From contig JAFRQF010000012.1 in NCBI GenBank assembly GCA_017428765.1, forward strand, positions 62,001 through 126,000: a stretch of 64,000 bases of DNA, written 5' to 3'. Below the pieces are notes generated by a model. It had not been told where the DNA came from and did not search any database. It saw only the letters and a list, made by a program, of their open reading frames with translations. Every line of letters starts with the position of its first letter. Positions within the stretch are counted from its first letter, which is position 1. Positions 8,009 through 16,389 of this stretch are shown piece by piece. The translations under genes and the position numbers were made by a program. This stretch comes from Erysipelotrichaceae bacterium (GTDB lineage: Bacteria > Bacillota_I > Bacilli_A > Erysipelotrichales > Erysipelotrichaceae).

Positions 8009-8836
8009 TCAGTCTCTGTACACTTTCATCGAATGATACTGTTTCGTGAACGGGAACAGCAATGGCACGGTATCGGAATACTTCTGATATTCCGGATCAA
8101 GACCATAGTTCTTTTCGTGTCTTAACTCAAGTCTCGATGCCGAATTGTACATGACATAAGTGATCAATACCAGCGCGATGAGCACCATGATCCACTGTTT
8201 TCCCTGTACGGCACCGATACCGGAGACCGTAACACCGACCCAGAAGAGAACTTCCGAGAAGTAGTTTGGGCAGCGGCAGTATCTGTATAAGCCGGTATCG
8301 CAGAAGCGCTTCGGATTGATCTTCTTGGCAGCGGATTTCTGTTTGTCAGCCGTCGCCTCGCCAAAAATCGCCAGCACCATGATCAGGATGCCGAGCCAGA
8401 CAAACAGGTTGTCCTTTGCCCCGTTCATGACGCGGTAGGACAGCGCGGAAGTCTGCGCGGTATACATCCACATGGAATACGCCCACATGAACAAGGAAAC
8501 AGGAAGCGGCATCGCCTTGGTCGAACCGGTCGATTCCAAGGTCTTGCGGTAGTCCTTATTGGTCAGCTCTCTTTTCAAGATGTAGCCGCCAAGACGGTAG
8601 CCGTAGATGATGAACAAGACTGACATCACGGCAGTCGCCGCCGTCAGGGAATGATTGAATATGCCGAATACCAGATGGAAGATACCGATGCACATGACCG
8701 CAAAGCCATAGCCCACCGACATGAACCAGACGAATTCCTTGAAGCCCATGCAGCAGCCGATGGCCGCAACGATCGTCACGCCCCACATGAACGCAGGCCA
8801 TACTTTGCCTACATAAGAAGGATCGAGTCTGAACAT
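8009..8836 (-). CDS. DUF1295 / steroid 5-alpha-reductase-like membrane protein
   Basis: Integral membrane protein with six to seven helices. The C-terminal motif GLYRYCRCPNYFSEVLFWVGVTVSG (residues 189-213) is the hallmark of DUF1295 proteins and related methyltransferase/reductase folds that bind NADPH or SAM at the membrane. The tail HEKNYGLDPEYQKYSDTVPLLFP also fits. 275 residues is normal. Its start overlaps the stop of the upstream NAD(P)-binding protein (TAATG), indicating translational coupling. The substrate is unknown; the paired Rossmann protein suggests a redox step on a hydrophobic molecule. Confidence 0.8.
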   Translation of the reverse strand: MFRLDPSYVGKVWPAFMWGVTIVAAIGCCMGFKEFVWFMSVGYGFAVMCIGIFHLVFGIFNHSLTAATAVMSVLFIIYGYRLGGYILKRELTNKDYRKTLESTGSTKAMPLPVSLFMWAYSMWMYTAQTSALSYRVMNGAKDNLFVWLGILIMVLAIFGEATADKQKSAAKKINPKRFCDTGLYRYCRCPNYFSEVLFWVGVTVSGIGAVQGKQWIMVLIALVLITYVMYNSASRLELRHEKNYGLDPEYQKYSDTVPLLFPFTKQYHSMKVYRD

Positions 8837-9699
8837 TATTTCTTTCCTCCGAAGTATTCTTTGATGTATTCCGCAAAGGAAGCTTCACCGACTTCCGTAT
8901 CACCGACTAAGTCATGGGACAGAGTCCACTTCGAGAACATGATGATGTCATGTTTTCCTTCCTTTTTGATCTTTGGCAGATTGGCCAGTATGGAGAACAT
9001 CCAGATCGGCGAATCCTTGATGATGACCGGTTTGCCGGCTGCTCTGAAGCACATCTTTGCCATCTCTTCGTAGGTATAGGTTTCTTTACCGCCGACATTG
9101 TAGGTGACGTTTGTATCATCCATATGTTCGACGATGAACTTCGCAAAATCCGGACAGTCAACGACATTGGCTTTCACGCCATGGTATCCCTTCAACAGCT
9201 GCATCTCGCCCTTATCGACATATGGCTTGAAGACCTTGGCGATGTCATAGAAATAACCGGTCGGACGATAGATGACATATTCCATATCGCCCTTTTTGAT
9301 CTCCTGTTCCAGCATGTATTTCGCATGCAACATCGGAACTTTTTCCGCACCCGGTTCATCACAGGAAATGACCGAGATGTAGTTGAACTTGCGTACACCG
9401 GCCCTCTTTGCCTCGTTGTAGAGGTTGAGGTTGCCCTGATAGTCGATATCATAGGCCGTGAACTTGGTCGAAGAAGTCGTCAGACCCATCGTCGTGATGA
9501 CTGTATCGACGCCGTCACAGATGCCTTTCAATGTTTCCAGGTTCGTCGCATCGATCGCCTTGAAGGTATACTTGCCCTCCAGGCCGTTGTTTTCCTTTTC
9601 TTTCAGATCCGCTGCGATAACCTCATATTTCTTGTCAGTCAGTGCCTTCAGTATCTCAAAACCGAGATTGCCGAACGCACCAGCGAGTAATACTTTCAT
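8836..9699 (-). CDS. Atypical SDR / NmrA-like NAD(P)-binding protein
   Basis: Rossmann-fold protein of the atypical short-chain dehydrogenase group. The nucleotide-binding glycine motif is LLAGAFGNLGFEI (residues 4-16) and the acidic end of strand 2 is AADLKE. The DGVDTVITTMG stretch (around residue 64) and the segment KFNYISVISCDEPGAEKVPMLHAKYMLE resemble NmrA-like proteins, where the Tyr of the YxxxK site is often replaced. 287 residues. First gene of a three-gene operon with a strong promoter and GGAGG ribosome site. Substrate unknown. Confidence 0.8.
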   Translation of the reverse strand: MKVLLAGAFGNLGFEILKALTDKKYEVIAADLKEKENNGLEGKYTFKAIDATNLETLKGICDGVDTVITTMGLTTSSTKFTAYDIDYQGNLNLYNEAKRAGVRKFNYISVISCDEPGAEKVPMLHAKYMLEQEIKKGDMEYVIYRPTGYFYDIAKVFKPYVDKGEMQLLKGYHGVKANVVDCPDFAKFIVEHMDDTNVTYNVGGKETYTYEEMAKMCFRAAGKPVIIKDSPIWMFSILANLPKIKKEGKHDIIMFSKWTLSHDLVGDTEVGEASFAEYIKEYFGGKK

Positions 9700-9731
9700 A
9701 TACTGAACCTCCTGATTGATTTTCCTCTACT

Positions 9732-9760
9732 ATTATAAAATCTTTTTACTTTCAGTACAA
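9732..9760 (-). promoter_or_regulatory. Strong sigma-A promoter of the SDR-DUF1295 operon
   Basis: On the minus strand TTGTAC, 17 bases, TATAAT; about 30 bases of leader contain CAGGAGG. Confidence 0.8.
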
Positions 9761-9892
9761 AATGCCTGTGAAATCTTTAACTTTTAAGATCCCCTTCCCG
9801 TATTCCCTATCATCTTTTTTTACCATAAAACGAAATTCCTCTTAAGGATAGGCTTCGTTTTTGTATAATCATTCATAGAAAAAGGTGCATAT

Positions 9893-11044
9893 ATGAAAAA
9901 CAAAGAACTTAAGATCAAATCCATACCGCTTCTGCTGACCGCATTCCTTCTTGTTTCCCTTGCCGGCTGTGCCGATAAGAAAAACGAAGAGAAACTGCAG
10001 GAGATGCAGGAGACCATCGATACCTTAAATGCCGATAAGAAGCTCTTACAGGAGCTCAACCGCAGTTCCATCGAAAACATGGTGCTTCAGGAAGGCGACA
10101 TCTACGTCATCGGCCACAAGAGCCCGGACTCCGATACCGTCTGTACCGCCATCGCCTACGCTCATCTGCTCAATGAGCTCGGCTACAAGGCAAGACCGGC
10201 CATCACGATGCCGATCAACCACGAAAGTGAATACATTCTTAACCAAGCCGGTGTGGAAGTTCCGGAAGAACTCGCAGATGCCTCCGGACTCAACATCTTC
10301 TTAGTCGACCACAGCGAATACTCCCAGGCTGCCGAAGGCATGATCGACGCCCACATCGTCGGTGTCATTGACCACCATGGCATCGGAACGGTAGCGACCG
10401 GCAATCAGGTCGTCTATGAGGCAAGACCGATCGGTGCGACAGCCACCATCGTCTGGCTCGACTACCTCAATTACGGCGTCGAGATCCCGCAGAAGATCGC
10501 TCACATCCTTTTGGGAGCCATCCTTTCCGATACATCCAATCTGACCGCATCTACGACCACGGAAGCCGATCGAAAGGCTCTTCCCTATCTGGCGAAGATC
10601 GCCGGCGTGGAAGATATCGATGCCTTCTATAAGGAGCTGCATGCGCAAGCCCTCTCCTATGAAGGCATGAGCGATGAAGAGATCCTGTTTCAGGACTACA
10701 AGGAATATGAAGTCGGTGATACACGTTTCGGCATCGGCTTATTGAACGCCATCGACCTTGAGACCGCATCTGCACTTGCGGTACGCATGAAACAGGCATT
10801 GGCTGATTACGGTTCCACGAAAGATGTCTCGCTCATCTACGCTTCCGTCGGCATGCGGGAAAACGGCGAAAAGATCGATTATATCGTTCCCGGAAACGAG
10901 CTCTCCGAGACTGTATTGAAGAATGCCTTCCCGGACTACGATGAATATGACGGTACTGCCTACATCTTCAAGAAAGGCTTAGGCCGAAAGTCTAAATTCG
11001 TTCCGGGTCTTACCGATTATCTGATGGCCCGTCCGCACGAGTAA
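9893..11044 (+). CDS. Lipoprotein-type manganese-dependent inorganic pyrophosphatase (family II, DHH)
   Basis: The catalytic part is a family II pyrophosphatase that hydrolyses PPi with Mn/Co. Metal ligands are present: H75-x3-D79-x-D81 in GHKSPDSDTV, a further Asp in LVDHSEYSQ, and DHH in GVIDHHGIG. The C-terminal substrate-binding arginine/lysines are in GRKSKFVPGL. Unlike ordinary PpaC, about 68 extra N-terminal residues form a lipoprotein signal peptide with lipobox L23-A-G-C26, then a 40-residue charged coiled-coil spacer. It should therefore sit outside the membrane. It starts at ATG after AAAAAGG and has its own terminator. Confidence 0.88.
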   Translation: MKNKELKIKSIPLLLTAFLLVSLAGCADKKNEEKLQEMQETIDTLNADKKLLQELNRSSIENMVLQEGDIYVIGHKSPDSDTVCTAIAYAHLLNELGYKARPAITMPINHESEYILNQAGVEVPEELADASGLNIFLVDHSEYSQAAEGMIDAHIVGVIDHHGIGTVATGNQVVYEARPIGATATIVWLDYLNYGVEIPQKIAHILLGAILSDTSNLTASTTTEADRKALPYLAKIAGVEDIDAFYKELHAQALSYEGMSDEEILFQDYKEYEVGDTRFGIGLLNAIDLETASALAVRMKQALADYGSTKDVSLIYASVGMRENGEKIDYIVPGNELSETVLKNAFPDYDEYDGTAYIFKKGLGRKSKFVPGLTDYLMARPHE

Positions 11045-11074
11045 GATATCAAGATCTCATGAACAAAACGAAAC

Positions 11075-11104
11075 AGCCCCGTGTTTGAAAACGCAGGGCT
11101 TTTT
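11075..11104 (+). terminator. Intrinsic terminator of the lipoprotein pyrophosphatase gene
   Basis: AGCCCCGTGTTT - GAAA - ACGCAGGGCT followed by TTTT. Confidence 0.8.
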
Positions 11105-11138
11105 ATCAGAAAAAATGCGATGTCATATGATATCTGCA

Positions 11139-11154
11139 GTTAGTGCACACTAAC
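11139..11154. repeat. Hyphenated palindrome GTTAGTG-CA-CACTAAC
   Basis: A perfect 7-bp inverted repeat with a 2-base centre, operator-like in form. It lies in the gap between two convergent genes, where no promoter is seen. Role unknown. Confidence 0.5.
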
Positions 11155-11170
11155 AAAACACCTTTCCAAA

Positions 11171-11191
11171 GAAAAAGGAGCGTTACGCTCC
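11171..11191 (-). terminator. Terminator with stop codon in the loop
   Basis: On the minus strand GGAGCG-TAA-CGCTCC followed by TTTTTC. The TAA of the membrane-protein gene is exactly the loop. Confidence 0.8.
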
Positions 11192-11677
11192 ATGGTGTTC
11201 GTGTGATTTGTTTCCAAGATACTTCCGGTTGAGGGTCAGTATCAATACGATATTGAATAAGAAGATGAAGATGAAATACTTCTTCACGTCATAGCCATAC
11301 GCCTTCAGAGTGAATATGCCGATCTCGATGCCGTGGCGAAGTCCCAGGAACGCGACGAACAGATCGATGATCGCGATGATCAGTGAGAGCATCTCGTGTG
11401 TCACGAAAGCTTCCGACAGGAACGGGATCATCAGACCGGCGATCTCGATCAGCATGTGTTCCTGAAATGCTTTCAGGTTCCAGCAGTATTTGAAGACCAC
11501 GATCCAGTTGTAGAACGGGATGAAACATGTCCAGGTCGGTTCATTGAAGGACTTGCACATGCGGTAGGTGCAATACACATCGATCAGATACAGGATGACG
11601 AAATACGGAAGACCGACGTGCTCAATGAATTCCAGTTCAAGCAGCGGTATCTTCTCGATGAAGTGCAGGATATTCAT
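11183..11677 (-). CDS. Small membrane protein (DUF5684-like)
   Basis: About 164 residues with four hydrophobic helices. The stretch PTWTCFIPFYNWIVVFKYCW resembles the conserved W-x-x-x-PFYN region of DUF5684-type membrane proteins; function unknown. The C-terminus is His-rich (SHEHHGA). I chose the ATG two bases after the mscS stop (TGATATG) because it has a GGAGA site at proper spacing and the product starts MNILHFIEK; a 21-residue longer frame overlaps mscS. It is translationally coupled to mscS and ends in an overlapping terminator. Confidence 0.65.
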   Translation of the reverse strand: MNILHFIEKIPLLELEFIEHVGLPYFVILYLIDVYCTYRMCKSFNEPTWTCFIPFYNWIVVFKYCWNLKAFQEHMLIEIAGLMIPFLSEAFVTHEMLSLIIAIIDLFVAFLGLRHGIEIGIFTLKAYGYDVKKYFIFIFLFNIVLILTLNRKYLGNKSHEHHGA

Positions 11678-11678
11678 A

Positions 11679-12533
11679 TCATTTGTCTCCGTTATGCACG
11701 ACGATCTGATTGAACGGTATCGAGATACCCTCCTCATCAAATCTCTTCTTGATCAGTGTGCGCAGGTCTCTTTGTATCTTGAAGTGATTGCGTTTGACGG
11801 CCTTCATGGTGACTGAAAAGCCGATCGAACTGTCATCGAAAGAATTGATGCCTAAGACGGACGGTTCCTCATAGCAGATCTCTCTGTTTTCTTCGTAATA
11901 TTTATTTGCCACATCCTGTAATACCGCAAAGACACGGTCGGTGTCTTCCTCATATGCCACCGGTACATCGACGATCGCCATATTGAATTCACCGGAATAG
12001 TTGATGACCGTCGTGATCTGACCGTTCGGGATGATGATCTGCTGGCCCTTCCAGTTTTTCAGATAGGTACAGCGCATCGCCAGCGATGTGACTGTTCCTT
12101 CGTGCTCATTGATCTTGACGAAGTCCCCGACACCGTACTGCCTCTCGAATATGATGAAGGTTCCCGCGATCACATCCTTGATGATCGACTGGGCACCCAG
12201 AGAGATGATCAGAGCTCCCACACCGGCTGCCGTCACGACATTGGACATCGCATTCCCCAGACCCAGCTGGTTGATGATCAGACAGACCGCCGCAAAATAG
12301 ATCGTATACCTGCCGACGCTTCTTAAAAGCGTCATCGACGTCACGACCTCTTTGGCTTTTCTTTCGTCCTCGATCTTCTCCGAGCCGTGTATCACGCGGT
12401 TGGTGAACCTCGTCAGCATATTCAAAACGATTTTCGCCAGGATCAGCGTGATCAAAATGCCGATCACATCGACGATCAGACTCGTCAGATCCAGCTTCAG
12501 TTTTTCTGCGACCTCGTTCCAATTGATTGTCAT
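11679..12533 (-). CDS. Small-conductance mechanosensitive channel, MscS family
   Basis: Osmotic safety valve. Three membrane helices in the first 120 residues. The third contains the glycine/alanine-rich pore pattern VTAAGVGALIISLGAQSIIKDVIAG (residues 94-118), followed by FIIFERQYGVGDFVKINEHEGTV, the beta-domain entry typical of MscS/YkuT. Length 284 matches YkuT. Located between a DMT transporter and a small membrane protein with short gaps, so probably one operon. RBS AAAGGGAACG. Confidence 0.9.
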   Translation of the reverse strand: MTINWNEVAEKLKLDLTSLIVDVIGILITLILAKIVLNMLTRFTNRVIHGSEKIEDERKAKEVVTSMTLLRSVGRYTIYFAAVCLIINQLGLGNAMSNVVTAAGVGALIISLGAQSIIKDVIAGTFIIFERQYGVGDFVKINEHEGTVTSLAMRCTYLKNWKGQQIIIPNGQITTVINYSGEFNMAIVDVPVAYEEDTDRVFAVLQDVANKYYEENREICYEEPSVLGINSFDDSSIGFSVTMKAVKRNHFKIQRDLRTLIKKRFDEEGISIPFNQIVVHNGDK

Positions 12534-12548
12534 AACGTTCCCTTTCTT

Positions 12549-13400
12549 TTATTTTACTTCATCTTTTGCCGCTTTCATGGAAAGGATGTTGTATACGGCG
12601 ATCGAAGCGATGACGATCGATGCACCGATGAAAGTTCTGACAGATACATATTCCCCATAGAATATCGCCACCAGGATCGGATTGAGTACCGGCTCGATGC
12701 TGGCGACAAGCGAACCTGCCAGAGGCTCGCATAGTTTTAATCCGGCGGTCAGCAGGCTGTAGCCGGCACCGGCCTGAAAGATGCCAAGCGCCGCCAGTAA
12801 AAGAAGTGTCGGCAGGGAGAAATCCGTTTCCGATAATATCGAAGGAAGACCGATGAAGATCGTCATGAAATGTCCAAGGAAAACAGAGGACAGAGAATCA
12901 CCGCCTTCAAAGTCGTTCAGCATGATCGTAAAGGCATAAAAGATACCGGATAACAAGGCGATCAGATCGCCCTTGAGATTTCCTTTGCCCAGGCCTTCCG
13001 ATACGACAATCAGGATACCCGCAAAGACTAACAGCGAGACGATCAGGTCGAGCTTCTTGGGTTTCTTGCGGAAAAACAAAGCTTCAAACAAAACGATGAA
13101 GATCGGTGCTGTATATTCCAAAACGATGGCATTGGCGGCTGTGGTATATTTCATCGATGTCACGTAACACACCAGCATCGCCGAAACGAATACTGCGCCG
13201 AGAAATACCGTCTTATTGAACTTCAGTTTATGGCCGGACAGTTTTATATACAGATAGATGACCAGCGAAGAGAAGATACATCTTCCCCCGGACACCGACA
13301 TCGCCGACCAGGGCATCAGCTTGACAAAAAGACCGCCTAAAGAAAAGGCGATCGCTCCCAATAACACATATAACAATCCGCGTCTCTGTTCCGTTTTCAC
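12549..13400 (-). CDS. DMT-superfamily transporter, EamA domains
   Basis: Ten-helix membrane exporter or permease with two EamA repeats (residues about 8-140 and 150-280). Recognisable pieces are LLGAIAFSLGGLFVKLMPWSA at the N-terminus, TTAANAIVLEYTAPIFIVLFEALFFRKKP, and SLVASIEPVLNPILVAIFYGE near the end. The substrate cannot be predicted. I place the start at GTG (peptide VKTEQRRG) because a TTGATA-16-TATAAT promoter ends 6 bases before it; a TTG nine codons upstream would lie inside that promoter. There is no Shine-Dalgarno site, so the mRNA may be leaderless. Confidence 0.85.
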   Translation of the reverse strand: MKTEQRRGLLYVLLGAIAFSLGGLFVKLMPWSAMSVSGGRCIFSSLVIYLYIKLSGHKLKFNKTVFLGAVFVSAMLVCYVTSMKYTTAANAIVLEYTAPIFIVLFEALFFRKKPKKLDLIVSLLVFAGILIVVSEGLGKGNLKGDLIALLSGIFYAFTIMLNDFEGGDSLSSVFLGHFMTIFIGLPSILSETDFSLPTLLLLAALGIFQAGAGYSLLTAGLKLCEPLAGSLVASIEPVLNPILVAIFYGEYVSVRTFIGASIVIASIAVYNILSMKAAKDEVK

Positions 13401-13406
13401 AAGAAC

Positions 13407-13434
13407 ATTATATAGGAACAAAGACAAGTATCAA
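13407..13434 (-). promoter_or_regulatory. Promoter directly abutting the DMT transporter start
   Basis: On the minus strand TTGATA, 16 bases, TATAAT; the GTG codon begins 7 bases past the -10 box, at the expected +1. Confidence 0.65.
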
Positions 13435-14558
13435 TCATTTTTCAGCAGTTTGTACCGCACCGGATTGGACAGTGAGAAGTACTGAAACTTCGTGTTCCAC
13501 CTGCCCCATCGCCTGCCGTAGGCATAGCCGATCAGCACGTCCTTGTCCGTGACCTGATGACCGCTCAGTGACTTTGCCACGCCCAGATTGTGGGCATAGT
13601 CTTCGATGTAGCGCTTGGTCGAATCGATATGCTCGAACGACTGACCGTTGTGCGAATAATAGACGGCGACTTTGGACGTCTCTGCCATGCGGTCTTCCAC
13701 CGCGAAAGCGAGAAACATTTTCAGATCGTCGGCATAAAAGACGTCAAAAGAATCCTGGGTGGTCCTGCCGATGACGGCACCCTTTTCTTCGATGGTCGCC
13801 GGCCAGTTCTCACCGGCTTCCGCCTTGGCCAGAGCCGTATAGCCGCCGGTCATATCGAAGTATGTGTAATAGATATATAAGTCCCTCTCGAGAAGGACGA
13901 AGCTGACTTCGCCGATCCCCCAGCCTCTGGGATCGTCTTTATAAGTCAGGATGGGTTCGGGCTTGCCTCCCCAGCCTTTGCCGTTCCATTTCTCATAGGG
14001 GCCTTCCGGCTTCTTTGCGCGGGCCACGAAGGCGTTGTTGTTCATGCCGCCGTGCCGATAATCGTCGGTCGAAGTATAGCCCAGGTAATAGTAACCGTCG
14101 AAATAGATGACGCCGGGATCGCAGACCGAACAGCGGTCTTTGGAATTCTTCGTCGGCTTTAAGACCGTCTTTTCTTTGGACCAGGTGATCCCGTCATCGG
14201 AGTGACGGTAAGTGATGTAGTCCCATTCGGTGGAGTTATTGCCCGGGGCAGAAAACCACGCATCAAAAGAGCCGTCTTCATTCTCAATGATCGAAGGTCC
14301 GTAGCGGTAGTAGCCTTCGGAAGTCCTGAAAACGATATTTCCTTCATCCTTTGCCTTGATGGTCAGATTGAGCGACTCGTCTTTGACGATGCCGAAAGGC
14401 TCTTCGATCATCGCAGCCGCCAGGCCTTTCACGGTAAAAAGGCTCCCGCCTTCCTGCTGTATCGTCTCTCCGCTGCTTAAAAACAGCGTACAGAACAAAA
14501 CGATGATGAAGACCGGCAAAAGGATAGGTTCATTGGCTTTCTTTCTGCCCTTAGACAT
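13431..14558 (-). CDS. Membrane-anchored five-bladed beta-propeller protein (GH43-like fold)
   Basis: N-terminal hydrophobic helix (residues 13-30, LLPVFIIVLFCTLFLSSG) without a lipobox, so an uncleaved anchor or signal peptide. The extracellular part (residues 75-370) has repeats typical of five-bladed glycosidase propellers: EGYYRYGPSIIENEDGSFDAWFS, SDDGITWSKE, CSVCDPGVIYFDGYYYLGYT, and PWGI/GIGEVSFV patterns. This suggests carbohydrate binding or hydrolysis at the cell surface. The catalytic Asp/Glu triad cannot be assigned with certainty. Single gene, divergent from cls. Confidence 0.7.
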   Translation of the reverse strand: MSKGRKKANEPILLPVFIIVLFCTLFLSSGETIQQEGGSLFTVKGLAAAMIEEPFGIVKDESLNLTIKAKDEGNIVFRTSEGYYRYGPSIIENEDGSFDAWFSAPGNNSTEWDYITYRHSDDGITWSKEKTVLKPTKNSKDRCSVCDPGVIYFDGYYYLGYTSTDDYRHGGMNNNAFVARAKKPEGPYEKWNGKGWGGKPEPILTYKDDPRGWGIGEVSFVLLERDLYIYYTYFDMTGGYTALAKAEAGENWPATIEEKGAVIGRTTQDSFDVFYADDLKMFLAFAVEDRMAETSKVAVYYSHNGQSFEHIDSTKRYIEDYAHNLGVAKSLSGHQVTDKDVLIGYAYGRRWGRWNTKFQYFSLSNPVRYKLLKND

Positions 14559-14598
14559 ACCTCTATTTTACCGCAAAGAAAGCTATAATAATAACTGT

Positions 14599-16131
14599 AT
14601 GAACAAGATCAAACGATTCCTTAAGACCTCCTTTTCCAGGATCCTGGTACTGCTGATCGCGGTGATCTTTCAGATCATCATCCAGTATTCTTTCGTACAC
14701 TGGCTCTACGACAAGCTCACCTGGATCGAAGCGTTCTTACGCCTGTTAGCGGTCATCATCACCCTTGGCATCGTCAAGAATTCAAGACACCTGTCGATGG
14801 ATATCGTCTGGGTCATCCTGATCAATATCTTCCCGCTCGTCGGTGCCGTATTGTATATCCTTCTGGGTGCCGATCTTTTCATATCCAAGACCTACCGAGA
14901 CATCAAGACGATGACGGAAGAAAGTGCCCGCTATTATACGCAGGATCCCGAAGTCATGAAAAAAGCCGGCGAAGTCACTCCCGACAAGATCGGCCAGTTC
15001 CGCTACATCTCTTCTTATGCCGGTTACCCGGTCTATAAGAACACCGGTTTTGAATACTACGACCTGGGCGAAAAGGGTTTTCCGGTGATGCTGGAAGAAC
15101 TGAAGAAAGCGGAAAAGTTCATCTTCCTGGAATACTTCATCATCGAAGAAGGCGTCATGTGGGATTCGATCCTGGCGATACTGGAAGAAAAGGCAAAACA
15201 GGGCGTGGAAGTCAGAGTCATGTATGACGACTTCGGTTCCTTCTTCCTGCTGCCGGGTTCCTATTACCGTACCCTTGAAGAAAAAGGCATCAAGTGTGTT
15301 CCGTTCAACCGCATCTCGATCCTCCTCAACGTCATCCTCAACCACCGTGACCACCGCAAGATCATGGTGATCGACGGCAAAGTGGCCTTCTCCGGCGGCA
15401 TCAACCTCGCCGATGAATACATCAATCACGTCAAGCGCTTCGGCAAGTGGAAAGACAACATCATAAAGATCACCGGCGAAGCCGTATGGTCCTATACCGT
15501 GATGTTCCTCACGCATTGGAATGCCTTGCGCAAGGAAGACCACACCTTCCTCTCCTTCCGAAACGAAGCGATCAAAGGCGAAGAGGACGGTTTCATCGCC
15601 CCTTATGGTGAGACACCGCTCGACGATGAGATCTGCGCACAGAACATCTATACCAACATCATCAACGAATCCAACGACTACTGTTATATCTGTACGCCGT
15701 ATCTGATCATCGATACCGAGATGATCAATTCGCTGATCCTGGCAGCCCGAAGAGGCGTGGATATCCGCATCATCACGCCGGGCATCCCCGACAAGAAGAT
15801 GGTCTTTGCGATTACCCGTTCCTACTACGAACAGCTGATCAAAGGCGGAGTGAAGATCTTCCAGTACGATCCGGGCTTCGTCCATGCCAAGGTGATGGCC
15901 TCAGACGATCAGATCGCGACGGTAGGCACCGTCAACCTCGACTACCGTTCCCTGTATCTGCATTTTGAAAACGGCGCCTTCCTCTACGGATCAAAGAAGA
16001 TCGACGCTATCCGAGACGATCTGATCTCGATGATGGAAGAAGGCCATGAAGTCACCCTCGCCGAGTGCGACAACGGACCGATCAAAGAATTCCTGTTAAG
16101 CATACTTCGCCTTTTTGCTCCGCTGATGTAA
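14599..16131 (+). CDS. cls: Cardiolipin synthase
   Basis: Membrane phospholipase D-family enzyme joining two phosphatidylglycerols into cardiolipin. Two N-terminal helices (around residues 12-33 and 38-60) and a PLDc_N segment ILINIFPLVGAVLYILLG precede two HKD motifs: NHRDHRKIMVIDGKVAFSGGINLADEY and FVHAKVMASDDQIATVGTVNLDYRS. 510 residues is the family length. I use the ATG at MNKIKRFLK because the longer frame overlaps the divergent gene. TATAAT ends 9 bases before this ATG and no ribosome site is present, so the message is nearly leaderless. Rubredoxin follows after 32 bases. Confidence 0.93.
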   Translation: MNKIKRFLKTSFSRILVLLIAVIFQIIIQYSFVHWLYDKLTWIEAFLRLLAVIITLGIVKNSRHLSMDIVWVILINIFPLVGAVLYILLGADLFISKTYRDIKTMTEESARYYTQDPEVMKKAGEVTPDKIGQFRYISSYAGYPVYKNTGFEYYDLGEKGFPVMLEELKKAEKFIFLEYFIIEEGVMWDSILAILEEKAKQGVEVRVMYDDFGSFFLLPGSYYRTLEEKGIKCVPFNRISILLNVILNHRDHRKIMVIDGKVAFSGGINLADEYINHVKRFGKWKDNIIKITGEAVWSYTVMFLTHWNALRKEDHTFLSFRNEAIKGEEDGFIAPYGETPLDDEICAQNIYTNIINESNDYCYICTPYLIIDTEMINSLILAARRGVDIRIITPGIPDKKMVFAITRSYYEQLIKGGVKIFQYDPGFVHAKVMASDDQIATVGTVNLDYRSLYLHFENGAFLYGSKKIDAIRDDLISMMEEGHEVTLAECDNGPIKEFLLSILRLFAPLM

Positions 16132-16163
16132 TACAATAAAAATAACAACAGGAGGATATCATC

Positions 16164-16301
16164 ATGAAATATGTATGCACAGTCTGCGGTTATGTCTACG
16201 ATCCGGCGGAACACGACAACGTCGCCTTCGAAGACCTCCCTGAAGATTGGGTCTGCCCGCTCTGCGGCGTAGGCAAAGACATGTTCGAAGAACAGAAATA
16301 A
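16164..16301 (+). CDS. Rubredoxin (short form, 45 residues)
   Basis: Small electron carrier with one Fe bound by four Cys: V-C5-T-V-C8-G-Y and V-C31-P-L-C34-G-V. The core [12 protein letters not shown] and [22 protein letters not shown] is typical. At 45 residues it lacks the hairpin (G-x-x-x-G-I-x-P-G-T) of the usual 52-54-residue protein; a similar shortened rubredoxin is known from Desulfovibrio desulfuricans. Strong AGGAGG site 8 bases before the ATG. It lies downstream of cls and may use a TACAAT box overlapping the cls end. Likely involved in oxygen or peroxide detoxification. Confidence 0.93.
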   Translation: MKYVCTVCGYVYDPAEHDNVAFEDLPEDWVCPLCGVGKDMFEEQK

Positions 16302-16307
16302 TAAGTC

Positions 16308-16334
16308 AGGTGCCGCAAGGCATCTTTCTTTTCT
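16308..16334 (+). terminator. Terminator after rubredoxin
   Basis: AGGTGCC-GCAA-GGCATCT followed by TTCTTTT. Confidence 0.7.
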
Positions 16335-16337
16335 CAC

Positions 16338-16383
16338 AAAAAAATGAGTTTCACTCATCGTTGAATGTGAAACTCATTTTTCT
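16338..16383. terminator. Strong bidirectional terminator
   Basis: AAAATGAGTTTCAC - 12-base loop - GTGAAACTCATTTTT, a 14-bp perfect stem between convergent genes. Confidence 0.9.
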
Positions 16384-16389
16384 TACTCC

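Noticed and set aside
8914-9690. 258-codon open frame on the plus strand opposite the SDR gene
   Set aside because: It is an antisense shadow of a clear Rossmann-fold gene; the translated sequence has no recognisable motif and no ribosome site.
14782-15885. 367-codon open frame on the minus strand opposite cls
   Set aside because: Long only because of the codon bias of cls on the other strand. The product is rich in D, V, F and H without domain features, and cls has both HKD motifs.
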